DNA from: Podospora pseudocomata
Taxonomy: Eukaryota; Ascomycota; Sordariomycetes; Sordariales; Podosporaceae
DNA: 64,000 bases
Assembly: GCF_035222375.1 (NCBI RefSeq)
Contig: NC_085888.1
Location: 2,666,001-2,730,000, forward strand
Direction of reading: 5' to 3'
Positions 21,994-33,344 of the stretch are shown one piece after another; position 1 is the stretch's first letter; every line of letters begins with the position of its first letter. A model generated the notes under the pieces. It worked only from the letters and a program-made list of their open reading frames with translations. It made no database searches and was not told the origin of the DNA. The translations under genes were made by a program, and so were the position numbers.

Positions 21994-23675
21994 TTAGAGT
22001 GAGGATGCCTCCGTTGCTGTGTCCGTGAGGTTTGTCAAATCCGTGGAATCCGTGTTGTTGGCGTCGAACTTTGATGCCAACTCTGACGGCATGACATAAT
22101 CCCCGAAGGCATCAACGGTGATAGAGAACTGCGTTGTCAAATCGCCATATGAGGACACCAAAAAGCCGATGGCCTCACCAAAAGCCAACAGCCCAAAGTT
22201 TCGGAGCATCGAAGGTGGCATTCCATATGATCCCAGTACCAGCGAGGCCGAGGGACAGACAAGAAACGGCCACCAGCTTTTTGTCGTTGCGGTCTTGAAC
22301 ATTGATTCGTTAACGGTCAAGGCGGCAGCGGCGGTTTCTTCGAGGGCATCCAAGATTTCGTTCGTAATGTTTTTTGCTTGCTTGAGCATGGATGTATGGT
22401 CCTCAACCTCGTCGGACAGCTTCTCGGTGGCGGCAAGAATGCGACCAACTCCTTGTTCAAGGGCATCCTGACGCTGGGTCAATGCAACGGCTTGTTGATT
22501 TTGGAATTGCTATTAAAGTTAGCGATCCAGTCAACGTAGCACGATGGGGGGTCCCTCACAATTTGCTGGCTCAGTGAGGCGGATGAGGCCATCGCAGTTG
22601 AGACGATGTCTATCAAGGCACCCATGCCGTCATTGACCCTTTTGGTTTGTTGGAGCGAGGTCTCATGAGCATGGGCCGCTCGGGCGCTACCATCGAGAAC
22701 ATTTGCGAAGAGAAGACCCAGTAGCTTCTGAAGACCTTCCGCATTCTCGAGACTGTCCTGCATAGATTCGGTGGCCTTTCGCATCGCAAAGTCGAGATCA
22801 CCCGAGAGGTAGCTCTCAAGTCTCGACAGGCCTTCTCCTAACTCATCTACCTTGGGCGCGAGTCGGTCAAGGTTCTCCATAGATTGCCGGGCACGGTTAT
22901 CGAGGTCGTCCATCCGTTTCTGCAGCTCGGCTTCGACGCCGTCGGTAAGTTTGGCAATGACCTGGGTAAGACGCTGGTACAGCAAGATGTTTTGGTCTGC
23001 CAGAGGTTAGCTGCCAAAACTCTCCAAACTTGCTCCCTATCTTCTTACCCTTCTCATTATCTGCCCTTGCCGCCTCGCAGAACCTCAATGCTTTATGACG
23101 ATAGCTCACCCACGTGCTCCAAGCTGCATCCGAAGCTGCCAGCGCCGACAAACACAGTCCAATCTCCGAAGGCGTGACATGAAGCTGAGGTTCGCTCCGC
23201 ATCGCAATTTGGGTCAAGGATGGCTCACGAAACTTGGCGCATTCGTTTGGTATCTTGAAGCTGCCCCTCTCTAGATCGCAAATCGCCAAGCTAGCCGCGT
23301 AAGAGTCGACGAAATCTCGCAGTTGCCGGCCACTGTCAGTCAGCATTGTAGCTTCATTCTTCCCATCCACCAATTCGCAGTTGTTGACGAGTAGGCGGGC
23401 TGCCACGCGATGGCATAGCGGTTCCGATTCCATCTCTTGGAGCTCGTTCAGCGCCCTTGTGTAAACGTCTGAGTGTCTCGAGTCTTGCTGCGAAAGCGCA
23501 GAGCGGCGTTCATTTGTATCAACTGCTGCTGTATCACTGTTGGCCCTCCGTATGGAGGCGAGTCTCCAAAAGTAAACTTACGAGCACTCGGCCTTCTCTC
23601 GGCCCTCCATCCAAATCCATCGACCCACGGTAAGAGCACCGTAAGTACGACCAGACCGGTCTTCATTTTCAGCAT
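21994..23675 (-). CDS. Nuclear fusion (karyogamy) protein, KAR5/Tht1 family
   Basis: Proposed exons 23675-23582, 23468-23049, 22996-22560 and 22509-21994 encode about 488 aa. KAR5/Tht1 proteins sit in the nuclear envelope and act in nuclear membrane fusion after mating. A signal peptide ([22 protein letters not shown]) is followed by the family core [20 protein letters not shown] and conserved cysteines (C near [10 protein letters not shown] and in LAICDLERG). Long coiled-coil segments follow ([20 protein letters not shown], and a helical region before the C-terminus). A hydrophobic C-terminal region ([31 protein letters not shown]) looks like paired membrane segments. The second and third introns have clear GTAAG/GTGAG donors and CTAAC branch sites. 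The first acceptor is uncertain: CTCAG at 23469 and CAAG at 23484 both keep the frame. Confidence 0.82.
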
Positions 23676-24932
23676 GGTATCGAAAGCGTTGATGCGCGAA
23701 AGAATATCGGTTGTCAAATTGACGGAACGTGAGAAATGGCGCAGAGACTGTTACCTGCTGCGGGCTTGACGGGAGAAAGAAAAGAGGATGGTCATCAAGT
23801 GTTGGAGGTTATGGGTGAAATTCTGAATTTTAGGAGTGAAGAGTGGAAGGTGCGAGGGAGGCTGGAGATAGTTTCAGGCAACCTCCTTCCTGCTCCAGTG
23901 GCAATGATGTACTGGTCGTAATCAAGTGATTATAGATCATTCAGATAAGCGGAAAGGTCCCGATTTTCCTGAGAGCAAGTAAAATTCCGTTGTCTCGTGG
24001 GTCAAGAGCAGAGGCTGCTTGGATGGTCTGTCTATGGCAGTCTTACCCGCATTATCAGCAAGATTCTAGGGTATTCTCCAAATAATAGGGCCGTTCGCCT
24101 CACTGGTAGCCAGCTGGGTCAGAATATCAGATTGGAATCCTCTTTGTCCTCAAACCATGAAAATATATGCTCTTGTGGAAGGGCCTATGATGGAAAACAT
24201 GCCTTGCGAACATACTCCGCACTTTCTGGTCAACTCGCCTCCAGTACTATTCAAGATACCTAACATATATCATGTCAAATGATATTATGACGGGGCCACT
24301 GGCAGTGCTCTTGTTGTTTCTCCTGTATGCGGATGCCCATAGCGTTCCAGAGGGGGTTGCATCCTCCAACATGCCATTAGCTGATAGCAAGCGACCATCC
24401 CTAGACATATCATTATTCTTATCTCCTTTCAATTGAGAACATCCCCAAAGGACCCGATAATTTCCCCGGTGCATCATTTGTAAGGGTTGGAGTGCCAGCA
24501 CGCGATGTGAGTCCTCATCCGAGACGGGGTGAAAAGAACGCCAAGTTGACACCAAAACAATGAAGTCAAGCCGGGTTTGAAGTTATCATGACCATAGGAC
24601 ATTGGGAGAGTTCCAACGAGAAGAAAAATCAACAATATACTCGTTCTTCCATAAAAGGCGTACACTTTTGATGCCCCTGAGGTTGACCTGTCGTTGTCTT
24701 GCTGACTCATCAACCGTACCTGCCAGCCGCCCCACCACACCACTCCAAAGCTCCCGCGGTCCGTGCTCCAATCTTTTTATCAAAAGCGATTTCCACCTCC
24801 CAGCGCCGGCAGCCAGCCCACTCCCCGACGCCGCCCCCAGCTTCCGAGCTCCGCGACACTTTGCGCGCGCATTCACTCCCTCCATCCCTCCTCCCCCTGA
24901 ACCCCCACGGCGAGGTCTCCCAATCGCCCAAA
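23676..24932. other. Divergent intergenic region, KAR5-like / uL6m
   Basis: 1.26 kb holding both promoters. Frames of up to about 100 codons near 24,250-24,740 on the minus strand lack recognisable motifs. No RNA gene is apparent. Confidence 0.5.
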
Positions 24933-25848
24933 ATGCTCGCCTCCAACACCACCAGACGAGCACTCGCCTCGTGCTCCTCGACAGCCACCGCAGTCCTCCC
25001 CAGCTTCCTCGTACCAGCCCTCCAGACCAGTGCGCCCCGACGAACATTCTCCGCCACAGCGAACCGGCCGTCAAAGTTGGGGAGGAATCCAATCTCTATC
25101 CCTCCCGGAGTAGAGCTTCAAGTGGGGGATCTGTTCGTCAAGAAGGATGTGACCACCTACCTGCAAACCAAGAAGAGGAAGGTGGTCGTGAAGGGGCCAT
25201 TGGGTGAGATTTACCTGGAAAAAGAATGATTGAGAGAATTGGGATTTGCAAAGTGGGAGGAGAGGGGCTGACATTTCAATCTGTGGGGGAATCAACAGGC
25301 CAACTGGAGCTTGACATCCCCTCCTTCGTCAAAGTCGACCACGACGCCGAGGGCAGGAAAGCAGTCTTGACCGTGGAAGACAAAGAGCAAAAGAAGCAAA
25401 TGGAGATGTGGGGTATGCTTTCCCCCCATTGCCCATGCAAAAGGGAAAAGAAACGCTGACTTGGGACGAAAAATCCACAGGTACAACCTGGTCCTACCTC
25501 AGCAACTACATCATGGGCGTATCAGAAGGCCACACTGCCGTCCTCCGCCTCGTCGGTATCGGTTACAGAGCCACAGTCGAGCCCCGCCCCGCCCTCGAAG
25601 AGTACCCCGGCCAGCAGTTCGTCTGCCTCAAGCTCGGTTTCTCCCACCCCGTCGAGATGGGCCTCCCCCTCGGCATGAAGGCCAGTGCGCCCCAACCAAC
25701 CCGCGTCCTCCTCGAGGGTATCGACAAGGAGCAAATCATGTCCTTTGCCGCCAAAATCAGGAGGTGGAGAGTGCCGGAGCCGTACAAGGGGAAGGGCATT
25801 TTCATTAATGATGAAACGATCAAGCTCAAGGCAAAGAAGATCAAATAA
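24933..25848 (+). CDS. mrpl6: Mitochondrial large-subunit ribosomal protein uL6m
   Basis: Three exons (24933-25203, 25299-25412, 25481-25848) encode 250 aa. It is a component of the mitochondrial 60S-type subunit near the sarcin-ricin loop, homologous to bacterial L6. The N-terminus (MLASNTTRRALASCSST, through RRTFSAT) is an Arg/Ser/Ala-rich targeting sequence. The mature part begins RNPISIPPGVELQVGD, as in L6 proteins. The second L6 repeat has EGHTAVLRLVGIGYRATVE and LKLGFSHPVEMGLP, ending RVPEPYKGKGIFINDE with a Lys-rich tail. Both introns are phase 1 and join G-QLELDIPSF and MW-GTTWSYLSN in frame. The start at 24933 is the only ATG that gives a plausible presequence, although the same frame is open from 24699. 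Confidence 0.95.
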
Positions 25849-26012
25849 ATGATGCGCCATCAGGAGAAGAAAAAGGGCATCTGTGTACATCTAGCAGTAG
25901 TATTCACCATTGGATTCTTGGTGAGTTGTATGATCGTGTGGCCTGTATCTGTGCCAAAAGAACTTGTACATTTACTTCAGACGTTTTTTTCTGCTTTTTC
26001 CCTTGCCATGCT

Positions 26013-27239
26013 TTATTTTACACCCAGGACCTCCTGGACGACGCTCAGAACTTGGCTGTGAACAGCCTTTGGCGCAGCAATGACACCGCTGTTGGTGGCC
26101 AACGTCCTCCCCACGCCAAAATTCAGACGGTTACCCTTGATATCGGTTACCTGGCCGCCAGCTTCCCTCACAATCAAATCACCAGCAGCGTGATCCCAGA
26201 TCTTCTCCTGGTATGTCTTGGAAGTCGGCAAACGCAGGTAGATATCTCCCGCGCCTCTGGCAATAGACCCGTACTTGGCCTGCGAGTCCATTCTCACACT
26301 CTGCTTGGTAATCCCCAGCTTCTGCGCAATCTGCGCCGACTCGCTCTGGTTCGAGTGTCCCGCCTCGACACTCTCGCAAAAGCTTGCGTTGGACATGTCG
26401 GTAAGAGGCTTCATAGAGATGCTCCTCTCCTCAGCCAGGGCACCGGCCTTGAGAGGTCTGCTCGTTGCGCCCTGTCCAATAACCGCAGAAAAAAGCACAC
26501 CCCTCCCTTCGTCGTCGGTAGCATTAGCCCCGATATCGGCCGTCAAAGGTGCCGCATCGTCAACCGGCAAGTTAGGACACCCAATCGCTCCCACTTTGAC
26601 ATCCCCGTCCTCTAACAGGGCAAGGCAAACGGCGTATTGCCCCCCTCTCAAAAAACCCTTGGTGCCATCAATTGGATCAATAGTCCAGACCCTCCCTACT
26701 TTTCCACCTTTGCTGTTTCCTTGGTCGATGATATCAAGCATTGCATCCGCATCCTTGATCCCGCCTCCCAAAAGCCCCTCAGCAGCGACGTCATCCAAGC
26801 TGGTAGTGCGGACAAGCTCCCAGATTTGATCGCGGAGGGGAGGGTTGGCGCGGAGCTCGGTGGCCTCTTCCTCGGCGACGATTTCGTCGTGGGGGAAGTT
26901 GTGCTTGAGGGCGGAGATGATCAGGGCTTGGGCGCCGAAGTCGCCGATGGTGACGGGGGAGGCGTCGTCTTTGGAGACGGTTCCTTTGGAGGTCTCGTGG
27001 AAGACGCGTTTGGTGAGGATGGAGGCGCGTTGGACGGCTAGCTGGGCGATTTCGAGCTCGCGGGAGTAGAGGGACGTCATTTTGGCGAGGTTTGGTGTGG
27101 TGGATTGGGAGCGGAGGTGGGAGAGGATGAGGGTGAGGCGGGAGGTTATGGAGGGGATGAAGGCCGCCAGGATGAGGATTAGGAGAGAGGTGAGTAACAA
27201 GAGAGGAAGACGGGGTTTATGAGAGGGATCACGAGGCAT
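26013..27239 (-). CDS. 3'(2'),5'-bisphosphate nucleotidase, HAL2/MET22 family, with N-terminal membrane anchor
   Basis: Single exon, 408 aa from the ATG at 27239. The enzyme removes the 3'-phosphate from PAP (and PAPS), protecting sulfate assimilation and RNA processing; it is a Li+/Na+-sensitive, Mg2+-dependent phosphatase. Motifs present are the metal-binding VAEEE (about 121-125), VWTIDPIDGTKGFLRGGQYA (about 184-203) and the C-terminal WDHAAGDLIVREAGGQVTD. The usual HAL2 N-terminus (MTSLYSRELEIAQLAVQRA) starts only at residue 54 (ATG at 27080). The 53 residues ahead contain a basic start and a 17-residue hydrophobic segment (LPLLLLTSLLILILAAF), so the long form would be membrane-anchored. 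Both starts are possible. Convergent with mrpl6, only 164 bp apart. Confidence 0.93.
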   Translation of the reverse strand: MPRDPSHKPRLPLLLLTSLLILILAAFIPSITSRLTLILSHLRSQSTTPNLAKMTSLYSRELEIAQLAVQRASILTKRVFHETSKGTVSKDDASPVTIGDFGAQALIISALKHNFPHDEIVAEEEATELRANPPLRDQIWELVRTTSLDDVAAEGLLGGGIKDADAMLDIIDQGNSKGGKVGRVWTIDPIDGTKGFLRGGQYAVCLALLEDGDVKVGAIGCPNLPVDDAAPLTADIGANATDDEGRGVLFSAVIGQGATSRPLKAGALAEERSISMKPLTDMSNASFCESVEAGHSNQSESAQIAQKLGITKQSVRMDSQAKYGSIARGAGDIYLRLPTSKTYQEKIWDHAAGDLIVREAGGQVTDIKGNRLNFGVGRTLATNSGVIAAPKAVHSQVLSVVQEVLGVK

Positions 27240-27852
27240 TAAACAGAGTGAAGGCTCAGAGAAGTTTGCCCACGCTCTTGGTGATCACGTTAGGTAAGAT
27301 GGGTGGGTGGTGGGAGCTTGGAGGTGAGCACGCTTTCAGTGGGTAGGTGGCCCCGCATTATGTTGATATTGACGTCGTTCCTGAGCTGTTACCCCACACT
27401 TTGGCTGCAAAGTTGGGATCTAAACCTATGAGAGAGCCTGAAATAAGTGAAGCTAATGAGTTTCAAGGGGATTGGGATTTTGGACCCCTTTCTTATCCTT
27501 AAATTTTCGACCGCAGCCATCCCAGTGTCTTTTGGCAGGAGCTCCCCGATGACGGAAGACCCTTGACCCACTCAACTCCCGAGGGCCCAAGCTTCTCAGC
27601 CAGCTCTCTTTCAACCTCATCACATGACCGGAAGGAGAAGGGGGTTACATTCTGACTCTCTTTTGGACGCCTATATCGACTCAATCACTTTGGAAAATGT
27701 ATGTATCAGCTTCAACGGCAGGCATGTGTCTTTCTGAGGTTTCTCATGTGCTTGGCCAGTGTCATCTAAACCCTAACCCTGATTACTACTCACCCCCTTT
27801 TTACCCGTATTTCGCCCCCGTTATTTTCCTTTTATCTTTAATAATCATCTCC
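27240..27852. other. Intergenic, HAL2 promoter side
   Basis: Upstream region of HAL2 and 3' flank of the membrane-protein gene. It contains a short telobox-like aaaccctaaccctg near 27,769. No gene is supported. Confidence 0.5.
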
Positions 27853-28877
27853 CTATTTCCTACCATCGCTACTCCCATTCCTCGAGATTGCTTCTGGTAC
27901 CTCCATCTCACAACACCCCAAATCCACATCCATCTCGACATACCCTCCATCAACATCCATCTCAACCCTCGGGGCAGGCCGTCCATCGATTTCCTGCGGT
28001 GGCAGACTTATTGACCTGCTGCCCATCTCTGTTGTGTCATTATGCTGTATCTCTATCTCTTCAATCCTTTTGTGTTGCTGGGAGTTTCTCTGAGACTTTC
28101 TATGCGGACGGTGCCGCCGCCGGTAGAAATAGAGAGCCAGAGCGATAAGAACAAGAAAGAAGAGCGAAGAGAGGATTCCGCCTACGACCAGTGTTGAGGT
28201 TGGACCTGGGGTGGCTGGAGGAGGGTCGTCGCTGGGCGAGGGGGCTTGTGTGGATGTCGTTATCTCAGTGCTGGTGAGCGAGGGCAGATGAAGTGTGGCT
28301 AGTTGCCGGGAATGTGAGACCGGAGGTCTTTGAGGGCGTTTGGGAGTCAACATCTATTGTCGACTTTGTGGTGGACTTTGTATCGGTCTCTGGAAATGAC
28401 GATGATGACAATGATGAAGACGTCTGGGGTTTATTCGAAGAGGTAGAAGCTCTATTTGTGAACAAAGACGTTTCCGTTGGCCGAGGAATGAAGGCGATTG
28501 TGCTAGGCTTCGACTCTATCGAAGCTGGGAGGTTTTCTTTTTGTGTAGATGTATCAGGCGCTGGAGGAGAGTTGGATGCCGATGGGGTTCCGTTGCAGTA
28601 GGCCAGGTACCTCCCGAACACCGCGTCCAGCTGTTCATTGGCTCTCTGGTTGTCGTCGGGGACACATTCTTTACAGTCTGAATATGTGATTTGGAATGCT
28701 GACCCCGTCTCACAGAGTTCTTGGGACTGGCCCACCCTCAGTGCTTCGATGCGGGCGTTTTCTGCTTTCCTGTCAGCACACTGGGAGCAGTCAAGATGGA
28801 ATTACCATACCACAGCCTGGGTAACATATATCTGGGACGCTGGCTAGATTCTGCCTTCTCTCAACGCTAAGTACCAT
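27853..28877 (-). CDS. Single-pass membrane protein with Cys-rich ectodomain
   Basis: Exon pieces 28877-28811 and from 28764 downward encode a Cys-rich head: DICYPGC, a spliced A, then ENARIEALRVGQ, LCETGSAFQITYSDCKECVP. This C-x-x-x-C...C...C-x-x-C layout recurs in fungal surface proteins I cannot name further. A long Ser/Thr/Pro stalk follows, then a transmembrane helix (STLVVGGILSSLFFLVLIAL) and a basic-then-acidic cytoplasmic tail with RRRHRPHRKSQ and two EMDVD copies, ending at 27853. The frame changes once between stalk and membrane helix, around 28,270-28,350. I find no good splice pair there, so either the intron is unusual or there is a real or sequencing frameshift. The signal peptide is not seen at the given ATG, so an upstream exon may be missing. 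Confidence 0.6.
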
Positions 28878-30612
28878 TCTATATTTCTTGCTGATCACCA
28901 GCTAACAGAAATAGCAATGAGACAAAGTCTTCTGATCAAAAGCAGGACAGCGCTGATAATCACTTTACAATAGTTTAGGTAACCATATTCTTTTCAAAAG
29001 GGGTGCTCGAGCCGAAAGCTGTCCAAATCTCGTAGGCTAACTGTTGATGTCAGGTCGGCGCGAGAATGGCCTTGTGTGGCGTCGATCAGGCAATGGGGGC
29101 CAAAGTGACCATACCCAGATGACGAATTCACACTCCAATCTCATTTGACTTACACTGTAGCCTGTTGCTGCTAGCTTGATATATGTACTTCTCGTCTCGG
29201 GATACTTCTTAAATGCCGTAGTCTTTTCATGGCATTTCTGAAGCCAGCCGAAAACAGCACTCATTTGGGTATTGTCAACAATCATATCTACCTCATTAAA
29301 GTCCCGCTGCGCCCGTTCAGGAAGGGGGCCAGAATATTGGATCGTTACCTAACAGTAACAACTGCGAAGACCTAAGCTGTTCTAAGCAACTCACTTTAGA
29401 TTCACTATCACTCGGCTTGCCTTTAATAAAAGCACAAGGCTGCATCTTCAGCTACTCAATTGCTGTCAACTAGACCCTCTAAAAACGCCATTCAACACGC
29501 AAACATATACTGTCTTTATCCGAAAATTTCTCCAAGAGCTTAGATACGCTTTTTTGTTCATGTAGTACTATGCAGAGAAAGATTAAAAAACTCTACCAAG
29601 CATTGCATGCCCAGAAACGTTATGTAATAATTATTCTACACGGATAATAACAGTTTCCTAACGAATCCATTTACTTCAAATATATATCATGCTTCTGTAT
29701 CCAAGGGCAGGTAATCAAATAGCATCTGTTGAGCCTAGATAAGGTAGTGAAGCACTTAGTCACTGACATTAACGCTCACTCTTTGCTGTCTATTGTAAGC
29801 TCAGGACGCTTCATAGGATATCAGAACAAAGTTCAGCCAAACCGTAGGTTAGTAAGCTATCTATGAAGGAGAAGAAGAAAAAGACACATTATACCTGATA
29901 CTGCAAAGAATCCCTAGCGAATATCTGAATACAATAGCGTGCGATTGTAGCTGAAGGCGTTTATTGAAATCATCAAGATCCACCATAAACCGCTGGTCTC
30001 CTTTTTGATGATAACCCGAAGAACAGAAAATTCCAAAGGCTTCATGAGGAATTCCTTGAAAGCTCTCAAGAAAGCCTGGGCTGAGTTTTTACCTGAACAG
30101 ATTTAATCCAAAGAGATAATTAATCATGGGTCTAGTGCACGGGTGGTACAACTGTTTCCAGAATACCTAGCTGTGTTGCTGTTGAAGGTGCCTAGGTGAG
30201 GTAGGTAGGTGGTGTCCAGCCCTCCAAGAAGTAAAATGTTGTCTAATAGCAAATGTAATGAAAAGACAAAGCGAAGTTAATGAAGATGAAAAGCGGAAAT
30301 AACTAGCGTGACCCAGTCAAATACTGAAGGCAAGGCTATTCTCTCCGCCCGACCTTCCCCTACGTAAAAGGTCTGGCAAGAGCCAACAGTCCACTCGGCG
30401 TCAATTGTCGAGTACTGTAGGTAAGGAAATAAGAAAAGTCCAGTTTCATATAGGTGAAAGAGCAATGTGAAACAGAAAGCCAGAGAAACCATAGGAGACC
30501 CAATCACAGACAATATTCCAGAATGAAATACTTCCATGTATTCCAAACCCTTAACCGTCAAGAAAGCTCCCCCAGAAGTTGGGCCGTGGCATCAAGCCAG
30601 CTCATTAGCCCT
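28878..30612. other. AT-rich intergenic stretch at the border of the accessory region
   Basis: 1.7 kb, visibly richer in A+T than the left half of the window, with only short frames. It may hold decayed repeat sequence, but no family is recognisable. Confidence 0.5.
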
Positions 30613-31322
30613 CTAGTCAAACCACTCCGGGCATACTGTTTCTTTGCCAGTTTTCTCATCAATATGGACGAACCTCTGGCGGTCAACGTCCCATTTCCAG
30701 TAGTCATCCTTGACTGCGGAAGCATCTGCAGTGCCGTTGGTGTCGGTGCAGGTAGAGTCAACGTATTCGGGTTCAGGGTCTACCAGACTCTCGTCATGAT
30801 GTTGAGTGTCGTTGCTCCTGATCTGAGGGGGCTGATCGGGAGACTGGTGAGACTGTGAAGACACACTGCTTGTCTTTTCGACATCAAGCTGTGCGTCAAT
30901 GGGCTCTTTGTGATTACCGGTGGTTCGGCTGATTACGAAGAGTTGGATTCCGGCGATGCTTGAGAAGCATGCGTCTGGGGTAGCGATGAGGGCGAGAATG
31001 ACGACTCCGGGTGTCGTAATGTTGGAGATAGGTAAACCGAGAACAAGAGAAAGACAGAGCTTCGTGCTGCTCGACACGCACTGTTAGCTTCATTGCGTGG
31101 TTTATGCTAAATTATGGTTGCGAAAACTTACTATGACTTGACCGTGTTCAAACAACTATGCCGAAACTTTGAGTGAAGAGGTCCGTTGTCGAAGTATTTG
31201 GTGTGTTTGTACAGTTGGAAGTCCTCGCAGTCGCTGAAATCGCGATGGTCAGGAGATTTTTTACCGCCAGGACCATTGCGACAATACCACAAGTACGGGC
31301 GCGGACGGGAGCGACGAGGCAT
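30613..31322 (-). CDS. Pair 1, minus gene: W-x-W-D / CP-x-WFD tail protein
   Basis: Two exons, 31322-31132 and 31066-30613, encode 214 aa. The 65-bp intron has a GTAAGT donor, a GCTAAC branch site and a GAGCAG acceptor, which restores frame. The N-terminus is basic (MPRRSRPRPYLWYCRNGPGG) and has spaced Cys and His residues (WYC, DCEDF, HTKYF, RHSC) that could bind metal. A middle segment VVILALIATPDACFSSIAG loosely resembles the retropepsin active-site strand of its neighbours. After a disordered linker the protein ends DYWKWDVDRQRFVHIDEKTG then CPEWFD. The same end occurs in the minus gene of pair 2, showing common origin. Head-to-head with the plus gene at 32379. Function unknown. Confidence 0.6.
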
Positions 31323-32378
31323 AGTTGCCAGATGAGGTCAGGTTTAGGTTAGGTATGAGTACTGCCAACTTATAGACTCGAAGTAGTAGAGGTTTGAAAG
31401 GTTCTAGAAATTGTTGGTAGTGTTGGTGGCCGTTGGAATCTGTAACGGAGATCAAGTAAAGTTCTAGGGGAAAGATACAGCTCTATTATAAAGAGATGCT
31501 CGCCCGTACTGAGGATTCTTCTGGAGCTACTCATGACATTGGTATGCTCCAAGGCTTCTGAGTCAGGAAGTAGTACACTGCAGAAGCAGTTAATTTGTTA
31601 GTGAGCTACCTACCCTGTCGGTCGTGGCTTGGTTCTCGAACTGCCTGACCACCCGTGCGGCGCTGGCTGGTGGCCTCGTTGACAACAATTTGGGCTTTGG
31701 AAATAGGTCATGATTGGTTTGCGAGCCCTGCTGACAACCATAGAGGTGTTGAACTAGCAAGCCATCTAAGACCATATTTCGAGTAATGTATATTCGCATC
31801 GCAATCATGCCCAGTGAAAGGTCACTCAAGCACCAATATGTCCATCTCCACCATGGGGCGGAGACATAAATGGAATTTAGACGATTCTGGGGCTACAAAA
31901 TGGAATTTGCAGAGCCCCATTCGCTGGTGCGATGGTGCATTTGGTGCTGAATGTTTGAAACCCGCTTAGGTTTACGCACTCTCCAGTCTTCAACCCGCTG
32001 TTTCTAGAGATTCTCATAGGCCAATAACATGATGGTAAATGGAAATTCTGGTTTCTTTGGACTTAGTTGACACAATAGGGAATTGTAAATTCTGCCTCGC
32101 AGCTTCGTCCTAGTGCTTGGCACAACTGTTGAAGTTTGTAGGCTTTTTGACCGGGCACCCTCCACTTTCCATGGAGGCTTTGCGCAATTCCAGTTACTAA
32201 AAAGGTCACTGCAATTGTAATCAGGTACTGATTGGTTGCAACTGGACATTCCGAGTTGCAGCAGGTCTCGTCAGAAAGAGGCCTGCACGCCTCACCCCGG
32301 CCTTGAAGCAATATAAGGCAAGAGAAGAGCAATTCGGCCTCACTCAGTACCTTCTCTTTTTTCTCATCACTAGCAGCC
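31323..32378. promoter_or_regulatory. Shared upstream region of pair 1
   Basis: 1.06 kb between divergent starts. A TATA-like box atataagg lies at 32,311, about 65 bp before the plus-strand ATG. No gene is supported. Confidence 0.45.
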
Positions 32379-33344
32379 ATGAACCCTTACTCGTGGCCTA
32401 TGACCTCGGCCTCGGGCCAGGAAACTTGGCGTGGAGCTCATAATGGTATACCTTTACCAGCACATGGTGTCCTCCTCATCATCGCCGGAAATCCCCAGTC
32501 TGTCCGCATAATTGCGTACATCGACGAGAGCATCGAGTTTTCCGTCATCAAAACTAGCGTCGCCCAGCGATTGGGAACGATTGTACACCCAGTTCCTCAG
32601 CAATACAGCATCATGATTCCGCGAGTTGGTCTTGTTACGCCGGAAGAATGGGTGACCATCACATGCGACATCCCGGAGATCGGGGTTGAAAGGAAGACAG
32701 TCAATGTGCAAATGGCAGAATGGAATGATCCTTTGGTTCACATGTTCATTGGCCGCCGTTTCCTCAGCCAACTGCTCACTGTGAGCCCAGAAGCCACCAA
32801 CTACCACACCCCGCCATGTTCGCAATCTCATGTGGCTGCTCCATCTGCAGCTGCTGAACAGCCGGCACCACAGCTGTTTCTCAATGGAGCCGCAGCCGTT
32901 GAAAGTCCCGGATCTGTGATAGTTCAACATGGCAACAACACGCCACCCATGGGATTCGTCACCAGCTTCCTTGGAGCTTCCTCCACTCACCAACTTCAAG
33001 TCCCGAATTCGCATTCTCCCTTTTCCATTACGCACAGCACTGCCGACTTTAATAGCTCTTCTAGCTGGGCCCCGATTTCAGCTCCAAGCAATATATTCTC
33101 ACTCAACACGTTTCCCACCTCATCAGTAACCAGCGGTGAGCCGGCAAACTACAGCCTTGAAGATAACAACACAACTGCTTTAACCCAAAACGGAGGCGAT
33201 GCGACATCCTTTCACTTCGATGCTAATTACGACTGCGATGCTGATCATGATTACGATGCTGATTACGACTACGATATGCTCAACGCTCAGGCTCAAGCTG
33301 AGGAGGAGCTATTCGAGGGACAATGCGATGACTGGACATTCTGA
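32379..33344 (+). CDS. Pair 1, plus gene: retropepsin-like fold protein
   Basis: Single exon, 321 aa, ATG in context agcagccATGA. Residues 42-66 read VRIIAYIDESIEFSVIKTSV then AQRLG. This matches the strand, catalytic Asp and S-x-I helix layout of retropepsin-like aspartic proteases (usual form LIDTGA..S.IS...A..LG), with DES at the active-site triplet (D49). A second core block VTITCDIPEIGVERKTVNV precedes the distal motif MFIGRRFLSQLL (122-133), which corresponds to the ILG-x-DFL motif. The C-terminal half is Ser/Thr/Asn-rich with an Asp/Tyr-rich repeat near the end (DADYDYD) and ends DDWTF. No signal peptide or membrane segment. The fold assignment is by pattern only, and protease activity is doubtful. 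Confidence 0.75.
   Translation: MNPYSWPMTSASGQETWRGAHNGIPLPAHGVLLIIAGNPQSVRIIAYIDESIEFSVIKTSVAQRLGTIVHPVPQQYSIMIPRVGLVTPEEWVTITCDIPEIGVERKTVNVQMAEWNDPLVHMFIGRRFLSQLLTVSPEATNYHTPPCSQSHVAAPSAAAEQPAPQLFLNGAAAVESPGSVIVQHGNNTPPMGFVTSFLGASSTHQLQVPNSHSPFSITHSTADFNSSSSWAPISAPSNIFSLNTFPTSSVTSGEPANYSLEDNNTTALTQNGGDATSFHFDANYDCDADHDYDADYDYDMLNAQAQAEEELFEGQCDDWTF

Noticed and set aside
27769-27782. Telomere repeat suggesting a chromosome end
   Set aside because: Only about two imperfect CCCTAA units, surrounded by ordinary sequence; similar short runs occur elsewhere in the window.
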